Shown here: piece by piece, positions 39,371-48,751 of the stretch
Numbering within the stretch: the stretch's first letter is position 1
Layout: each line of letters begins with the position of its first letter
Notes under the pieces: generated by a model
What the model was told of the DNA's origin: nothing
Database searches by the model: none
The model's input: the letters and a program-made list of their open reading frames with translations, nothing else
Translations under genes and position numbers: made by a program
Assembly: GCA_949295785.1 (NCBI GenBank)
Contig: CASFMJ010000022.1
Coordinates: 1 to 53,897 of the forward strand
Reading direction: 5' to 3'
From: an uncultured Bacillota bacterium
GTDB taxonomy: Bacteria > Bacillota > Clostridia > Peptostreptococcales > Anaerovoracaceae
DNA: 53,897 nucleotides

Positions 39371-40093
39371 ATGAACAAAGCAGACAGAAACAAGATAAGA
39401 ATAAGTAAAGGACTCATTTTCCTTATATTTATACTGGTGGCCGTGGCCGGGGCATTCAAACTGTATAATCCGGAAGTGGAAAATGAGGTGGATTTTTTTT
39501 CTGAGGATGCAAAAAATCAGATATCTGTAGAGTTGAGAGACGATCAGACAGAGATAAGTGATGATATCGTTATTGATGGCTCAGATACAGCAGACGGGCT
39601 GGAAAAACTATATCTTCTGAGAGTAAATCATGATGCGGATGTTATTATGAACTTTAAAGTACAGATAGAATCTGCAACTGATGGAATGGCAGAGGCTCTC
39701 AAAATGAAAATTTATGATGAGACTCATGAGCAGGTGCTTTATGACGGAAGTGTAAAGAATGCAGACAATAAAGTTTTTGAGCAGAATCAGGTGACAAATG
39801 CTTCCAAAAAGAATGATACACGCTACAGGATAAACTTCTATTTTGAAGGAGATTCCAAAGATCAGTACAGAACTTCCGAAACAGTTGTAAAGCTGACATG
39901 GTCCATACCGGAAGATCAGGTTGATAATCTGAAAATGTCCAAGACAGGTAATGTCAAGGTGATATTATATGCTTTTATTGCAATGGTAGTGATTACTTTG
40001 GGACTTCTTGTGGTATTCAGGAAAAAAATCAATCCGGATGTATTTAACTTGCAGGTACTGCCGAAAGATAAAAAAGAAGATGACGAAAAATAA
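39371..40093 (+). CDS. Camelysin/TasA-like membrane-anchored surface protein
   Basis: 240 residues. A hydrophobic N-terminal segment (about 14-31) and a C-terminal one (about 197-217) followed by a Lys/Asp tail frame an extracytoplasmic domain. That domain has camelysin/TasA-like strands: LEKLYLLRVNHDADV, then EQVLYDGSVKN, YRINFYFEGDSKDQY and VKLTWSIPED. The match is by pattern only. No signal peptidase or TasA partner gene is nearby. AAAGGAA precedes ATG; a clean terminator follows. Confidence 0.5.
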   Translation: MNKADRNKIRISKGLIFLIFILVAVAGAFKLYNPEVENEVDFFSEDAKNQISVELRDDQTEISDDIVIDGSDTADGLEKLYLLRVNHDADVIMNFKVQIESATDGMAEALKMKIYDETHEQVLYDGSVKNADNKVFEQNQVTNASKKNDTRYRINFYFEGDSKDQYRTSETVVKLTWSIPEDQVDNLKMSKTGNVKVILYAFIAMVVITLGLLVVFRKKINPDVFNLQVLPKDKKEDDEK

Positions 40094-40100
40094 ATAAAAG

Positions 40101-40133
40101 ACCGGAGCCGGAAAATTCCAGGCTCCGGTTTTT
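40101..40133. terminator. Intrinsic terminator between convergent genes
   Basis: Stem ACCGGAGCC/GGCTCCGGT (40101-40109, 40121-40129) followed by TTTTT; an AAAA run on the left allows some function on the - strand. Confidence 0.88.
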
Positions 40134-40197
40134 GTATACCGTTAAGATGAATGTTCGCTAAGAAAGACTGAGCAGTATAATATGATACTTTATGTGT

Positions 40198-40827
40198 CTA
40201 TGGAAGTGGTTTTGGAAGGCTCCATCTGAATCTGGCTGCACACAGTCTGAGAATTATGACAATGGCTGTACCGGCAAACATTGAAGTTATACTACCGAGA
40301 TACGGCCATACTATAACACAGGAAACGGCTCCGATTATGGATGCGCTGGCATAGAAATGTTTTACAAATATATACGGACGGTCTCCGGCCATCATGTCAC
40401 GCATTACACCACCGCCGACACCCGTTACCACTCCCACGAAAATCAGCAGGAACATGTTATATTCGTTATTCAGCGAATAAGCTGTATTTATGCCGATGAC
40501 CGTGAAGACTCCCAGACCAATGGAGTCCATGAGGAGCATTATACGTTCATACCAGAGTCCTTTAAATACATAATATTTTCGTGCAATTACAAAAACAAGT
40601 ATAGATACAGCGATGGAAATTGTTGCATATATTGGATTTCTGAAAGTCATCGGGGGCGTTATCCCAAGTATCAGATCCCGTATGACCCCGCCGCCGACGG
40701 CTGTAGTCAGGCCCAGTATAGATATTCCGAGAATATCCATGCGTTTTTCCAGTCCTAATATGGCACCGGAAACAGCAAAGGCAACTGTGCCGGTGATTTC
40801 AAATAAAAGAAGTAAAAGCTGCGACAT
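40198..40827 (-). CDS. TRIC-type cation channel / UPF0126 membrane protein
   Basis: 209 residues, seven membrane segments in two repeated halves. The repeated glycine-rich motif GLTTAVGGGVIRDLILG and VVTGVGGGVMRDMMAGDRP are the hallmarks of this family (YicG, prokaryotic TRIC). Some members conduct K+ or Na+; some were proposed to carry glycine. Single gene, convergent with the surface-protein gene. Confidence 0.92.
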   Translation of the reverse strand: MSQLLLLLFEITGTVAFAVSGAILGLEKRMDILGISILGLTTAVGGGVIRDLILGITPPMTFRNPIYATISIAVSILVFVIARKYYVFKGLWYERIMLLMDSIGLGVFTVIGINTAYSLNNEYNMFLLIFVGVVTGVGGGVMRDMMAGDRPYIFVKHFYASASIIGAVSCVIVWPYLGSITSMFAGTAIVIILRLCAARFRWSLPKPLP

Positions 40828-41112
40828 GTCACTCTCCTTGCATCAGTGTCCAGAGTATATCATTTTTAAGCCTTCATGTCAATTTGGACAAGCAATGAGA
40901 TAATAAGCAGAACATAAAAACATAACGAAAAAGATATGAACTGCCGAGCAGCTCACAAGCCGTGAATCATGTCTTTTGAAAAGTATTGACGCAAAAATTA
41001 CGCCCATCAACATTATACGAACTAAAAAAATAATATAGAAAAAAACGTTCGAAAATATACGAACATCATACAAAACATATATAAATTTTGTCAGCGTTTG
41101 CTCGTGTGGCAA
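40828..41112. other. Non-coding gap upstream of the purine operon
   Basis: AT-rich. A 77-codon hydrophobic frame on the - strand (40879-41112) has no ribosome site and I do not count it as a gene. The region holds the CGAAC repeats at 41014-41064 and leads into the purE promoter. I see no purine riboswitch in it. Confidence 0.6.
41014..41064 (+). promoter_or_regulatory. CGAAC-type repeats, possible PurR-like operator
   Basis: The 9-mer TATACGAAC occurs at 41014-41022 and 41056-41064, exactly 42 bp apart, with an inverted CGTTCG at 41046-41051 between. Bacillus PurR boxes have a CGAAC core in an AT-rich context and lie upstream of pur promoters. The spacing differs from the Bacillus pair, so the regulator is uncertain. 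Confidence 0.4.
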
Positions 41113-41142
41113 TTGACAATGATTTTTTAAAATTGGTATAAT
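41113..41142 (+). promoter_or_regulatory. Promoter of the purine operon
   Basis: Perfect TTGACA (41113-41118), 18 bp, perfect TATAAT (41137-41142). Leader of about 54 nt to ATG 41203. Confidence 0.85.
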
Positions 41143-41202
41143 AAGTTAAGAAAATCAGCCTGATGTTAAGACCATATCATGGAGAATATAACGGAGGATA
41201 AA

Positions 41203-41694
41203 ATGAAAAAAATCGGAATAGTAATGGGTTCTGACAGCGATCTTCCTATAGCAAAAAAAGCTGCCGATACTCTTGAAGAAATGGGAGTACCTTTTGAGGT
41301 ACACGTATACTCGGCTCACAGAACGCCAAAAGAAGCGGCCGAATTTTCATCAAAAGCCAGAGAAAACGGGTTTGGTGTAATAATAGCTTTTGCAGGCAAG
41401 GCGGCTCACCTTGCAGGAGCACTTGCAGCCAATACCACACTGCCCGTGATAGGAGTACCTGTAAAATCATCGACTTTAGACGGCATTGATGCTTTACTGT
41501 CTACCGTACAGATGCCATCGGGAATACCCGTAGCCACTGTAGCCATAGACGGAGCAGTCAATGCCGCATTGCTTTCTGTCCAGATGCTTGCCATCGAAGA
41601 TGAGGAGGCGGCAGCAAAACTGGCAAAAAAGAGAGCTGAAGACGGAGCAAAGGTAATAGAAAAAGATAAAGCTATAAGTGCTTCATTTAAATAG
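41203..41694 (+). CDS. purE: 5-(carboxyamino)imidazole ribonucleotide mutase / AIR carboxylase
   Basis: 163 residues starting [13 protein letters not shown], behind CGGAGGATAAA. MGSDSD, SAHRTP and IGVPVKSS are conserved. SAHRTP points to class I, but the next motif is [13 protein letters not shown], where class I usually has AGAGGAAHLPGM. No purK is in this operon. Either purK is elsewhere or this PurE works with CO2 directly, like class II. First gene of the purine operon. Confidence 0.93.
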   Translation: MKKIGIVMGSDSDLPIAKKAADTLEEMGVPFEVHVYSAHRTPKEAAEFSSKARENGFGVIIAFAGKAAHLAGALAANTTLPVIGVPVKSSTLDGIDALLSTVQMPSGIPVATVAIDGAVNAALLSVQMLAIEDEEAAAKLAKKRAEDGAKVIEKDKAISASFK

Positions 41695-41769
41695 AAGTCA
41701 TGGTGAAAAACCATGCTGACATTATTTTATGACTATAATATCTTAATTTAAAATAAAGGAGAAATAAAA

Positions 41770-42456
41770 ATGGAAAACAAACTGGTGTACACAGGAAAGA
41801 CAAAAAACGTATTCGCTCTTGATAATGGAAACTATCTGCTGAAGTTTAAGGATGACTGTACCGGAAAAGACGGTGTGTTTGATCCGGGTGAAAATTCAGT
41901 AGGCCTTACAATAGAAGGTGTAGGAGATGTAAACCTGCGTATGTCCATATACTTTTTCGAGAAAATCAACGCTGCCGGTATAAGGACTCATTATGTAAGC
42001 GCAGATCTTGAAAACACCACAATGGAAGTGCTCCCCGCAAAAGTTTTCGGTAAAGGTCTTGAGGTAATATGCAGACATAAAGCAGTAGGAAGCTTCTTCC
42101 GCCGTTACGGAGAATATATAGAAGAGGGTGCAGATCTTCCGGCATATGTTGAGACCACATTTAAAAACGATGAAAAGGGCGATCCGCTGGTAACCAAGGA
42201 TGGCCTTGTGGTACTTGGGGTAATGACTGAAGAACAGTACGACGATATCAAGTCCATGACACAGAAAATAACTCAGATAGTTGCTGACGATCTTAAAGAA
42301 AAAGGACTGGTTCTTTATGACATCAAGTTTGAATTCGGATATGACAAGGATGGCAAAGTAATGCTCATAGATGAGATAGCATCAGGCAATATGAGAGTAT
42401 ATAAAGATGGAAAATATATAGATCCGATGACTCTTTCGGAGTTATTCTTCGCATAA
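41770..42456 (+). CDS. purC: SAICAR synthetase
   Basis: 228 residues, the usual bacterial length. [12 protein letters not shown] at the start is the ATP-binding region; [10 protein letters not shown] and [14 protein letters not shown] are the family signatures. It joins aspartate to CAIR with ATP. AAAGGAG precedes the start. The 75-nt gap from purE holds no clear terminator. Confidence 0.96.
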   Translation: MENKLVYTGKTKNVFALDNGNYLLKFKDDCTGKDGVFDPGENSVGLTIEGVGDVNLRMSIYFFEKINAAGIRTHYVSADLENTTMEVLPAKVFGKGLEVICRHKAVGSFFRRYGEYIEEGADLPAYVETTFKNDEKGDPLVTKDGLVVLGVMTEEQYDDIKSMTQKITQIVADDLKEKGLVLYDIKFEFGYDKDGKVMLIDEIASGNMRVYKDGKYIDPMTLSELFFA

Positions 42457-42466
42457 GGAGGAAATC

Positions 42467-43891
42467 ATGGGCGGATTTTTCGGAGTTGTCTCAAAAGAAG
42501 ACTGTATGCTGGATGTTTTCTTCGGAGTGGATTATCATTCACACCTGGGGACCCGCAGAGGCGGTCTTGCGGCCTATGACAGTAAGATAGGGCTGCAGAG
42601 AGAGATACATAACATAGAGAACTCGCCTTTCAGGACTAAATTCGAAAATATATTCGATGAGATGAAAGGGACGTCAGCCATCGGCTGTATAAGTGATTCC
42701 GATCCTCAGCCGCTGCTTATAAGGTCAAAGCTGGGAACATATGCTATATGTATAGTAGGACGTATCAATAATGCAGAAGACCTTATAAAAACATATTTTG
42801 AAAACAGCGGCGGACATTTTGACGCAATGACCGGAGGAAAAGTAAATGCAACTGAACTGGTGGCAGCTCTCATAAATCAGAGAGATACATTTGAGGCGGG
42901 CATAGAATTTGCGCAGGAAGCCATAGAGGGAGCGGCATCTATTCTGATCCTCAAAGAAAACGGTAATATAATAGCAGCAAGAGACAGAATGGGAAGAATC
43001 CCTGTGCTTATAGGAAAGAATGATGAAGGCTATTGTGTTTCTTTTGAATCTTTTGCTTATAAGAAACTGGGATACGACGATGACAGAGAACTTGGTCCGG
43101 CAGAGATAGTTGAGCTGTCTGATGACGGTCTTACCCAGCTCAAAGCTCCGGGTGAAGAACTTAAAATCTGTGCTTTTCTGTGGTCATATTACGGATACCC
43201 CACATCCAATTATGAAGGTGTGAACGTAGAAGTTATGCGTTACAGAAACGGCAGGATCATGGCACGAAACGATATGGAGAGCGGCAAAGCAGGCGATGTG
43301 GATTATGTATGCGGTGTGCCTGATTCAGGCACACCTCATGCCATAGGGTATGCCAACGAGAGGCATATACAGTTTGCAAGACCGTTTATAAAATATACTC
43401 CCACATGGCCAAGAAGCTTCATGCCGGCCAATCAGAAAGAACGTAACAAGGTAGCCAAAATGAAGCAGATACCGGTTCATGAACTGATACAGGATAAAAA
43501 TCTTCTGTTTGTGGATGACTCCATCGTAAGAGGAACACAGCTGAGAGAAACTGTCGAATTTCTGTATGAGAACGGTGCAAAGGCTGTCCATATGCGTTCA
43601 GCCTGCCCACCTATACTATATGGATGTAAATATTTAAATTTCTCATCTGCAAAAAATGAGATGGAATTGATAGCAAGACGTGTTATAGTAGAACTGGAAG
43701 GAGAAGGAGGCCTGAAATATGCCGATGAATACAGCGATTTCAGGACAGAACGGGGAAAAGCCTTAAGAAAGTGCATCTGTGAGAAGTTTCAGTTTGACTC
43801 ATTGGAATTTCAGTCTCTGGACGGCATAATAGAGGCCATAGGCATAGAACCGTGTAAACTCTGCACATATTGCTGGAGCGGAAAGGAATAG
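42467..43891 (+). CDS. purF: Amidophosphoribosyltransferase lacking the glutaminase nucleophile
   Basis: 474 residues. The phosphoribosyltransferase half is complete (PRPP motif [13 protein letters not shown], 347-359), and C235, C387, C466 and C469 match the [4Fe-4S] pattern of Bacillus PurF. The N-terminal Ntn half is not: the protein starts MGGFFGVVS where active enzymes have CGIFGI, so the nucleophile Cys is Gly. The oxyanion motif HNGNLVN reads IVGRINN (97-103). The start is certain (AAGGAGG then ATG). I infer an ammonia-dependent enzyme, or one fed by another glutaminase. It forms phosphoribosylamine, the first step of purine synthesis. Confidence 0.9.
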   Translation: MGGFFGVVSKEDCMLDVFFGVDYHSHLGTRRGGLAAYDSKIGLQREIHNIENSPFRTKFENIFDEMKGTSAIGCISDSDPQPLLIRSKLGTYAICIVGRINNAEDLIKTYFENSGGHFDAMTGGKVNATELVAALINQRDTFEAGIEFAQEAIEGAASILILKENGNIIAARDRMGRIPVLIGKNDEGYCVSFESFAYKKLGYDDDRELGPAEIVELSDDGLTQLKAPGEELKICAFLWSYYGYPTSNYEGVNVEVMRYRNGRIMARNDMESGKAGDVDYVCGVPDSGTPHAIGYANERHIQFARPFIKYTPTWPRSFMPANQKERNKVAKMKQIPVHELIQDKNLLFVDDSIVRGTQLRETVEFLYENGAKAVHMRSACPPILYGCKYLNFSSAKNEMELIARRVIVELEGEGGLKYADEYSDFRTERGKALRKCICEKFQFDSLEFQSLDGIIEAIGIEPCKLCTYCWSGKE

Positions 43892-43895
43892 AAAA

Positions 43896-44939
43896 ATGAA
43901 CAACAAATCCAAATCAGACAGCTACGCTGCCGCCGGTGTGGATATAACCGCCGGATACAGAGCCGTTGAACTTATGAAAGAGCATATAGCCAGAACGATG
44001 ATCCGGGGAAAAAGCGCCGACATAGGCGGTTTCGGCGGGCTGTTCGAGCTGGATGTGAAAGACATGCCCAACCCGGTTCTTGTAAGCGGAACAGACGGAG
44101 TCGGCACAAAGCTTAAAATGGCATTTCTTATGGACAGACACGATACGGTAGGTATAGACTGTGTGGCCATGTGTGTAAACGACATAATATGCTGTGGTGC
44201 GAAGCCTCTGTTTTTCCTTGATTATATAGCATGCGGCAAAAACTATCCGGAAAAGATAGCACAGATAGTTTCAGGCATAGCTGAGGGATGCGTTCAGTCG
44301 GGATGTGAGCTTATAGGTGGAGAGACCGCTGAAATGCCCGGATTTTATGGCGAAGACGAATATGATCTTGCCGGTTTCAGTGTAGGTGCTGTAGATAAGG
44401 CTAAAGTTCTCGACAAGACAAAGATGAGAGAGGGAGATGTTATTATAGCGCTTCCTTCAAGCGGAGTTCATTCCAACGGATTTTCACTGGTGAGAAAAGT
44501 GTTTGATGTGGAAAATACTGATCTTACGGCTCCTGTTGAAGCTCTGGGAGGAGCATCTCTGGGAGATACTCTGCTGACACCGACCAGAATATACGTAAAA
44601 CCTATGCTTCAGCTTTTTAAAGAAGTGGAAGTCAAAGGTGTATCCCATATAACAGGTGGAGGCTTTTACGAAAATATTCCAAGAAGCATACCTGACGGTC
44701 TTGGTGCAAAAATAGATAAAGCCTCAGTGAAGATTCTGCCTATATTTGATCTTATAGCAAAAGAAGGCGGAATTTCCGAACATGATATGTTCAATACCTT
44801 CAATATGGGAGTGGGAATGACTGTCATAGTATCGGCAGAAGACAGAGAAAAAGCCATTAAGACTCTTAAGGATGCCGGGGAGGATCCCTATGTTATAGGT
44901 GAGATAGTAAAATCCGACGAAAAGGTGATAATATGCTGA
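43896..44939 (+). CDS. purM: Phosphoribosylaminoimidazole (AIR) synthetase
   Basis: 347 residues. [20 protein letters not shown] at the start, [25 protein letters not shown] and [13 protein letters not shown] are all standard PurM motifs. It closes the imidazole ring using ATP. Four nt after purF; its last 7 nt overlap purN. Confidence 0.97.
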   Translation: MNNKSKSDSYAAAGVDITAGYRAVELMKEHIARTMIRGKSADIGGFGGLFELDVKDMPNPVLVSGTDGVGTKLKMAFLMDRHDTVGIDCVAMCVNDIICCGAKPLFFLDYIACGKNYPEKIAQIVSGIAEGCVQSGCELIGGETAEMPGFYGEDEYDLAGFSVGAVDKAKVLDKTKMREGDVIIALPSSGVHSNGFSLVRKVFDVENTDLTAPVEALGGASLGDTLLTPTRIYVKPMLQLFKEVEVKGVSHITGGGFYENIPRSIPDGLGAKIDKASVKILPIFDLIAKEGGISEHDMFNTFNMGVGMTVIVSAEDREKAIKTLKDAGEDPYVIGEIVKSDEKVIIC

Positions 44940-45571
44940 AGACCCGTATAGCCGTTCTGGTATCAGGAGGAGGAACAAATCTTCAGGCTCTTATAGATGC
45001 ACAGAAAAGCGGTATTATAAAAAACGGTGAGATAAAGCTGGTTGTTTCCAGCAGTCAGAATGCCTTTGCACTTACAAGAGCAAAAGACGCAGGAGTCGAT
45101 ACTGCTGTGGTCTCCAGAAAAGATCTGCAGACCCAGCAGGCTTTTGAAAGCGAGATAAAAAAGGTCATCGATGAATATAAGATAGACCTGATAGTGATGG
45201 CAGGGTTTATGAGCATCCTGACCAAAGATTTTACAGATATGTATCCTGACAGGATAATAAACATACATCCGTCGCTGATACCGTCTTTCTGCGGCAAAGG
45301 ATATTACGGTATCCATGTCCACGAAGCGGCCTTGGATTATGGCGTCAAGGTTACAGGCGCCACTGTGCACTTTGTCAATGAGATACCGGACGGAGGACGT
45401 ATAATAATGCAGAAGGCTGTCCAGGTCAGAGACGGTGATACGCCTCAGTCGCTGCAGAGGCGGGTTATGGAAGAGGCGGAATGGAAGATACTGCCCTTAT
45501 CAGTAGAGATGATTTCAGAAAAATTTGCCGCTGCAAAAAACGGAACCGACGGCATGCTGCAGGAAAGGTGA
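44933..45571 (+). CDS. purN: Glycinamide ribonucleotide formyltransferase
   Basis: 212 residues. [13 protein letters not shown] binds the substrate phosphate; the catalytic Asn and His are in [11 protein letters not shown] and the Asp in FVNEIPDGG. It uses 10-formyl-tetrahydrofolate. Overlaps purM by 7 nt. Confidence 0.96.
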   Translation: MLKTRIAVLVSGGGTNLQALIDAQKSGIIKNGEIKLVVSSSQNAFALTRAKDAGVDTAVVSRKDLQTQQAFESEIKKVIDEYKIDLIVMAGFMSILTKDFTDMYPDRIINIHPSLIPSFCGKGYYGIHVHEAALDYGVKVTGATVHFVNEIPDGGRIIMQKAVQVRDGDTPQSLQRRVMEEAEWKILPLSVEMISEKFAAAKNGTDGMLQER

Positions 45572-45576
45572 AAGCG

Positions 45577-46281
45577 ATGAAAACCATAAGAGAAACCATA
45601 GGAAGCAATCCATACCCGGGAAGAGGAATCATAATAGGCATGACAGGTGACGGAAAAGCCGTCTACGCCTATTTCATAAGCGGCAGAAGTGAAAACAGCC
45701 GCAACAGGATATTTGAAGAAGATGAAAAGGGCGATATATATACCCGTCCTTTTGATGAATCCAAAGTAGAAGACCCAAGCCTGATAATTTACAGAGCCGT
45801 AGCTAATATGAACGGAAAACTGATAGTCACCAACGGAGATCAGACGGATACTCTGGCTGATTTCATGGAAAAAGGCAAGTCTTCAGCAGAGGCCCTTGCC
45901 ACAAGAAAATTTGAACCGGACATGCCCAATTTCACGCCAAGAATCAGCGGCGTTTTGGATATGAAGACTCCATTCTCCTACGAGATGAGTATTCTCAAAA
46001 GCGCTGATGAAAAAGGAAGTGCATGCAGCCGGTTTTTCTATCGTTATGAAGCCATGAACGGTAAAGGTCATATAATTCATACATATGAAGGTGATGGAAA
46101 TCCACTTCCCACATTTTGCGGTGAACCGCGGGAGATAAAAATAGCAGACGACATAGATGCCATGATGGAGGAAATATGGACAAGTCTCAATGAGGACAAC
46201 AGAATCTCACTCTTTGTGGCATATACAGATCTTGAGAAAATGACGGCCGTAACAAGGCTGATAAATAAGAACGGGAGGTAA
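45577..46281 (+). CDS. purO: Archaeal-type IMP cyclohydrolase (PurO-like)
   Basis: 234 residues from ATG 45577 (AGGAAAGG upstream). The N-terminal NPYPGRGIIIGMTGDGK, then FISGRSENSRNRIF, and NGDQTDTL in the middle fit the IMP cyclohydrolase family of PurO. This family closes the second purine ring and replaces the N-terminal domain of PurH. It lies next to a PurH that lacks exactly that domain, which supports the call. An upstream in-frame start at 45481 would lie inside purN and has no ribosome site. Confidence 0.85.
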   Translation: MKTIRETIGSNPYPGRGIIIGMTGDGKAVYAYFISGRSENSRNRIFEEDEKGDIYTRPFDESKVEDPSLIIYRAVANMNGKLIVTNGDQTDTLADFMEKGKSSAEALATRKFEPDMPNFTPRISGVLDMKTPFSYEMSILKSADEKGSACSRFFYRYEAMNGKGHIIHTYEGDGNPLPTFCGEPREIKIADDIDAMMEEIWTSLNEDNRISLFVAYTDLEKMTAVTRLINKNGR

Positions 46282-46286
46282 TGATT

Positions 46287-47471
46287 ATGAAAGAGTACGA
46301 ACTGAAATACGGATGTAATCCCAATCAGAAACCGGCAAAGATTTTCATGGAAAACGGCGGAGACCTTCCCATAGAAATATTAAGCGGGCGTCCGGGATAT
46401 ATAAATCTGCTGGACGCCATGAACAGCTGGCAGCTGGTCAAAGAGATAAAAGAGGCTCTCGGCATGTGTGCGGCCACATCCTTCAAACACGTAAGCCCCA
46501 CATCTGCCGCAGTAGGTATTCCCATGACAGAGAAACAGAAAAAAGCTTTCTTTGTAGATGATATAGAGGGACTTGACTGCTCCCCCATAGCCACAGCTTA
46601 TGCAAGAGCCAGAGGAACGGACAGGATGAGTTCATTCGGAGACTGGATAGCTCTTTCGGACAGATGTGATGTAACATGTGCCAGACTTATAGCACGTGAG
46701 GTGTCAGACGGGATAATAGCTCCTGATTATGATGAAGAGGCTCTTGAGATTCTCAGAGGAAAGAGAAAAGGCGGATATAACATAATCAGAATAAACCCTG
46801 AGTATGTGCCGGAAAGTTCTGAAAAGAAACAGGTATTCGGTATAACCTTTGAGCAGAAACGCAATGACCTTAAGATAGATGAAGCTTCACTTGAAAAAAT
46901 AGTAACAGAAAACAAGGAAATGCCTGATGAAGCAAAACGTGATCTTATAATAGCTCTGATCACTCTCAAGTATACTCAGTCAAACTCAGTGTGCTATGCT
47001 GAAAACGGACAGACTATAGGGGTAGGTGCAGGGCAGCAGTCAAGAATCCACTGCACAAGGCTTGCAGGAGAAAAAGCAGATAAATGGCATCTGCGTCAGC
47101 ATGACATGGTGCTCAATCTGCCGTTCAGGGATGAAATAAGACGCCCGGACAGAGACAATGCCATAGATGTGTACCTGTCTGAAGACTATGAAGATGTCAT
47201 AGGGGAAGGAAAGTGGCAGGCTCTTTTTACTGAAAGACCAAAGCCTTTCCCCAGAGATATGCAGAGAGAATATCTTGCAGGACTGAAAGGCGTATGTCTG
47301 GGTTCTGATGCTTTCTTCCCCTTTGGAGATAACATAGAAAGGGCAGCTAAAAGCGGTGTGACATATATTGCTCAGCCCGGAGGATCCATAAGAGATGATA
47401 ATGTCATAGACACATGCAACAGATTCGGTATGGTGATGGCCATGACCGGAATAAGACTTTTCCATCACTGA
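46287..47471 (+). CDS. Stand-alone AICAR formyltransferase
   Basis: 394 residues: only the AICAR transformylase part of PurH, without the IMP cyclohydrolase domain. The catalytic Lys-His pair is K67-H68 in SFKHVSPTSAA; YTQSNSVCYAENGQTIG and SDAFFPFGDNIERAAKSGV are typical. ATG 46287 lies eight bases behind GGGAGG (46273-46278), better placed than ATG 46281. It formylates AICAR to FAICAR for the PurO next door. Confidence 0.93.
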   Translation: MKEYELKYGCNPNQKPAKIFMENGGDLPIEILSGRPGYINLLDAMNSWQLVKEIKEALGMCAATSFKHVSPTSAAVGIPMTEKQKKAFFVDDIEGLDCSPIATAYARARGTDRMSSFGDWIALSDRCDVTCARLIAREVSDGIIAPDYDEEALEILRGKRKGGYNIIRINPEYVPESSEKKQVFGITFEQKRNDLKIDEASLEKIVTENKEMPDEAKRDLIIALITLKYTQSNSVCYAENGQTIGVGAGQQSRIHCTRLAGEKADKWHLRQHDMVLNLPFRDEIRRPDRDNAIDVYLSEDYEDVIGEGKWQALFTERPKPFPRDMQREYLAGLKGVCLGSDAFFPFGDNIERAAKSGVTYIAQPGGSIRDDNVIDTCNRFGMVMAMTGIRLFHH

Positions 47472-47485
47472 TAACGGAGGAAGAT

Positions 47486-48748
47486 ATGAAGATAATGGTA
47501 GTAGGCGGCGGAGGCAGAGAGCACGCCATCATAAAAAAGTTAAAAGAAAACAGCAGTGTTGAAGAAATCTTTGCACTGCCCGGAAACGGCGGCATAGCCG
47601 CCGATGCCACCTGCGTGGACATAGGAGCCAAGGATATAGAGAAAATAGTTGATTTTGCTGTGAACAACCACATAGATCTGGCTGTTGTCGCACCCGATGA
47701 TCCCCTGGTGATGGGGGCCGTTGATGCTTTAAGAGAAAAAGGCATAAAGACCTTCGGCCCTGACAGCAAGGCTGCCATAATCGAGGGAAGCAAAGCTTTC
47801 TCCAAGGATCTTATGAAAAAATACAACATCCCGACAGCTGCCTATGAGACTTTTGATAACATAGAAAAGGCTCTGGAATATGTAGAAAAGTGTCCCGTAC
47901 CTGTTGTTGTGAAGGCTGACGGACTTGCACTGGGGAAAGGTGTTATAATTGCCGAGACCAGAGAACAGGCAGTTGATGCAGTAAACACCATAATGAGAGA
48001 TCGTGCTTTCGGAGACAGTGGAAGCAAGGTGGTAATAGAGGAATTTCTGACAGGACCCGAAGTATCAGTACTTTCATTTACTGACGGAAAGACAGTTGTT
48101 CCCATGGTGTCCTCTATGGATCACAAGAGAGCTTTAGATGGTGATAAGGGACTGAATACCGGCGGAATGGGCACTGTAGCACCAAATCCATATTATACAG
48201 AAGAAGTTGCAGAAGAATGTATGCAGACAATTTTCATTCCTACGATAGATGCCATGAACAGAGAAGGCAGAACCTTCTCCGGCTGCCTTTATTTCGGGCT
48301 GATGCTCACAGATAAAGGACCGAAGGTCATAGAATACAACTGCAGGTTCGGTGATCCTGAAACTCAGGTGGTACTGCCCCTGCTTGAAAGTGATCTTCTT
48401 GATATAATGCTCAGTATATATGACGGAAAGCTTGATCCGTACCAGGTGAAATTCAGAGATGAATGTGCCGCCTGTGTGGTGATGGCTTCAAAAGGATATC
48501 CGGTAAAATATGAAAAAGGTTTTCCGATAACAATGCCGGAGGATAAAAATATATATGTGGCAGGAGCCGCGCTCAAGGATGGGAAACTTGTCACATCGGG
48601 CGGCCGCGTGCTGGGAGTCACAGAAACAGCTCCTACACTGAAAGAAGCTGTTGAAAAGGCATATGAAACAGTTTCAAAAGTAAGTTTTGAAAACGCTTAC
48701 TTCAGAAAAGACATAGGAAAACGTGCGCTTATGGCAGGAAGGAGATAA
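47486..48748 (+). CDS. purD: Phosphoribosylamine-glycine ligase
   Basis: 420 residues of the ATP-grasp fold. KIMVVGGGGREHAI at the start, PVVVKADGLALGKGVI, and NCRFGDPETQVVLPLL near the ATP site. It joins glycine to phosphoribosylamine. Start ATG 47486 behind CGGAGGAAG; an earlier in-frame codon at 47414 is inside the previous gene. Confidence 0.97.
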   Translation: MKIMVVGGGGREHAIIKKLKENSSVEEIFALPGNGGIAADATCVDIGAKDIEKIVDFAVNNHIDLAVVAPDDPLVMGAVDALREKGIKTFGPDSKAAIIEGSKAFSKDLMKKYNIPTAAYETFDNIEKALEYVEKCPVPVVVKADGLALGKGVIIAETREQAVDAVNTIMRDRAFGDSGSKVVIEEFLTGPEVSVLSFTDGKTVVPMVSSMDHKRALDGDKGLNTGGMGTVAPNPYYTEEVAEECMQTIFIPTIDAMNREGRTFSGCLYFGLMLTDKGPKVIEYNCRFGDPETQVVLPLLESDLLDIMLSIYDGKLDPYQVKFRDECAACVVMASKGYPVKYEKGFPITMPEDKNIYVAGAALKDGKLVTSGGRVLGVTETAPTLKEAVEKAYETVSKVSFENAYFRKDIGKRALMAGRR

Positions 48749-48751
48749 GAG

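Noticed and set aside
40879..41112. 77-codon hydrophobic frame on the - strand as a small membrane protein
   Set aside because: No ribosome site, AT-driven composition, and it overlaps the CGAAC repeats and reaches the edge of the purE -35.
42503..42505. C13 of PurF as a nucleophile freed by propeptide cleavage, as in Bacillus
   Set aside because: Bacillus has CGVFGIWG after the cut. Here C13 is followed by MLDVFFG, and GGFFGVV at residues 2-8 is what aligns with CGVFGIW. The oxyanion Asn is missing too.
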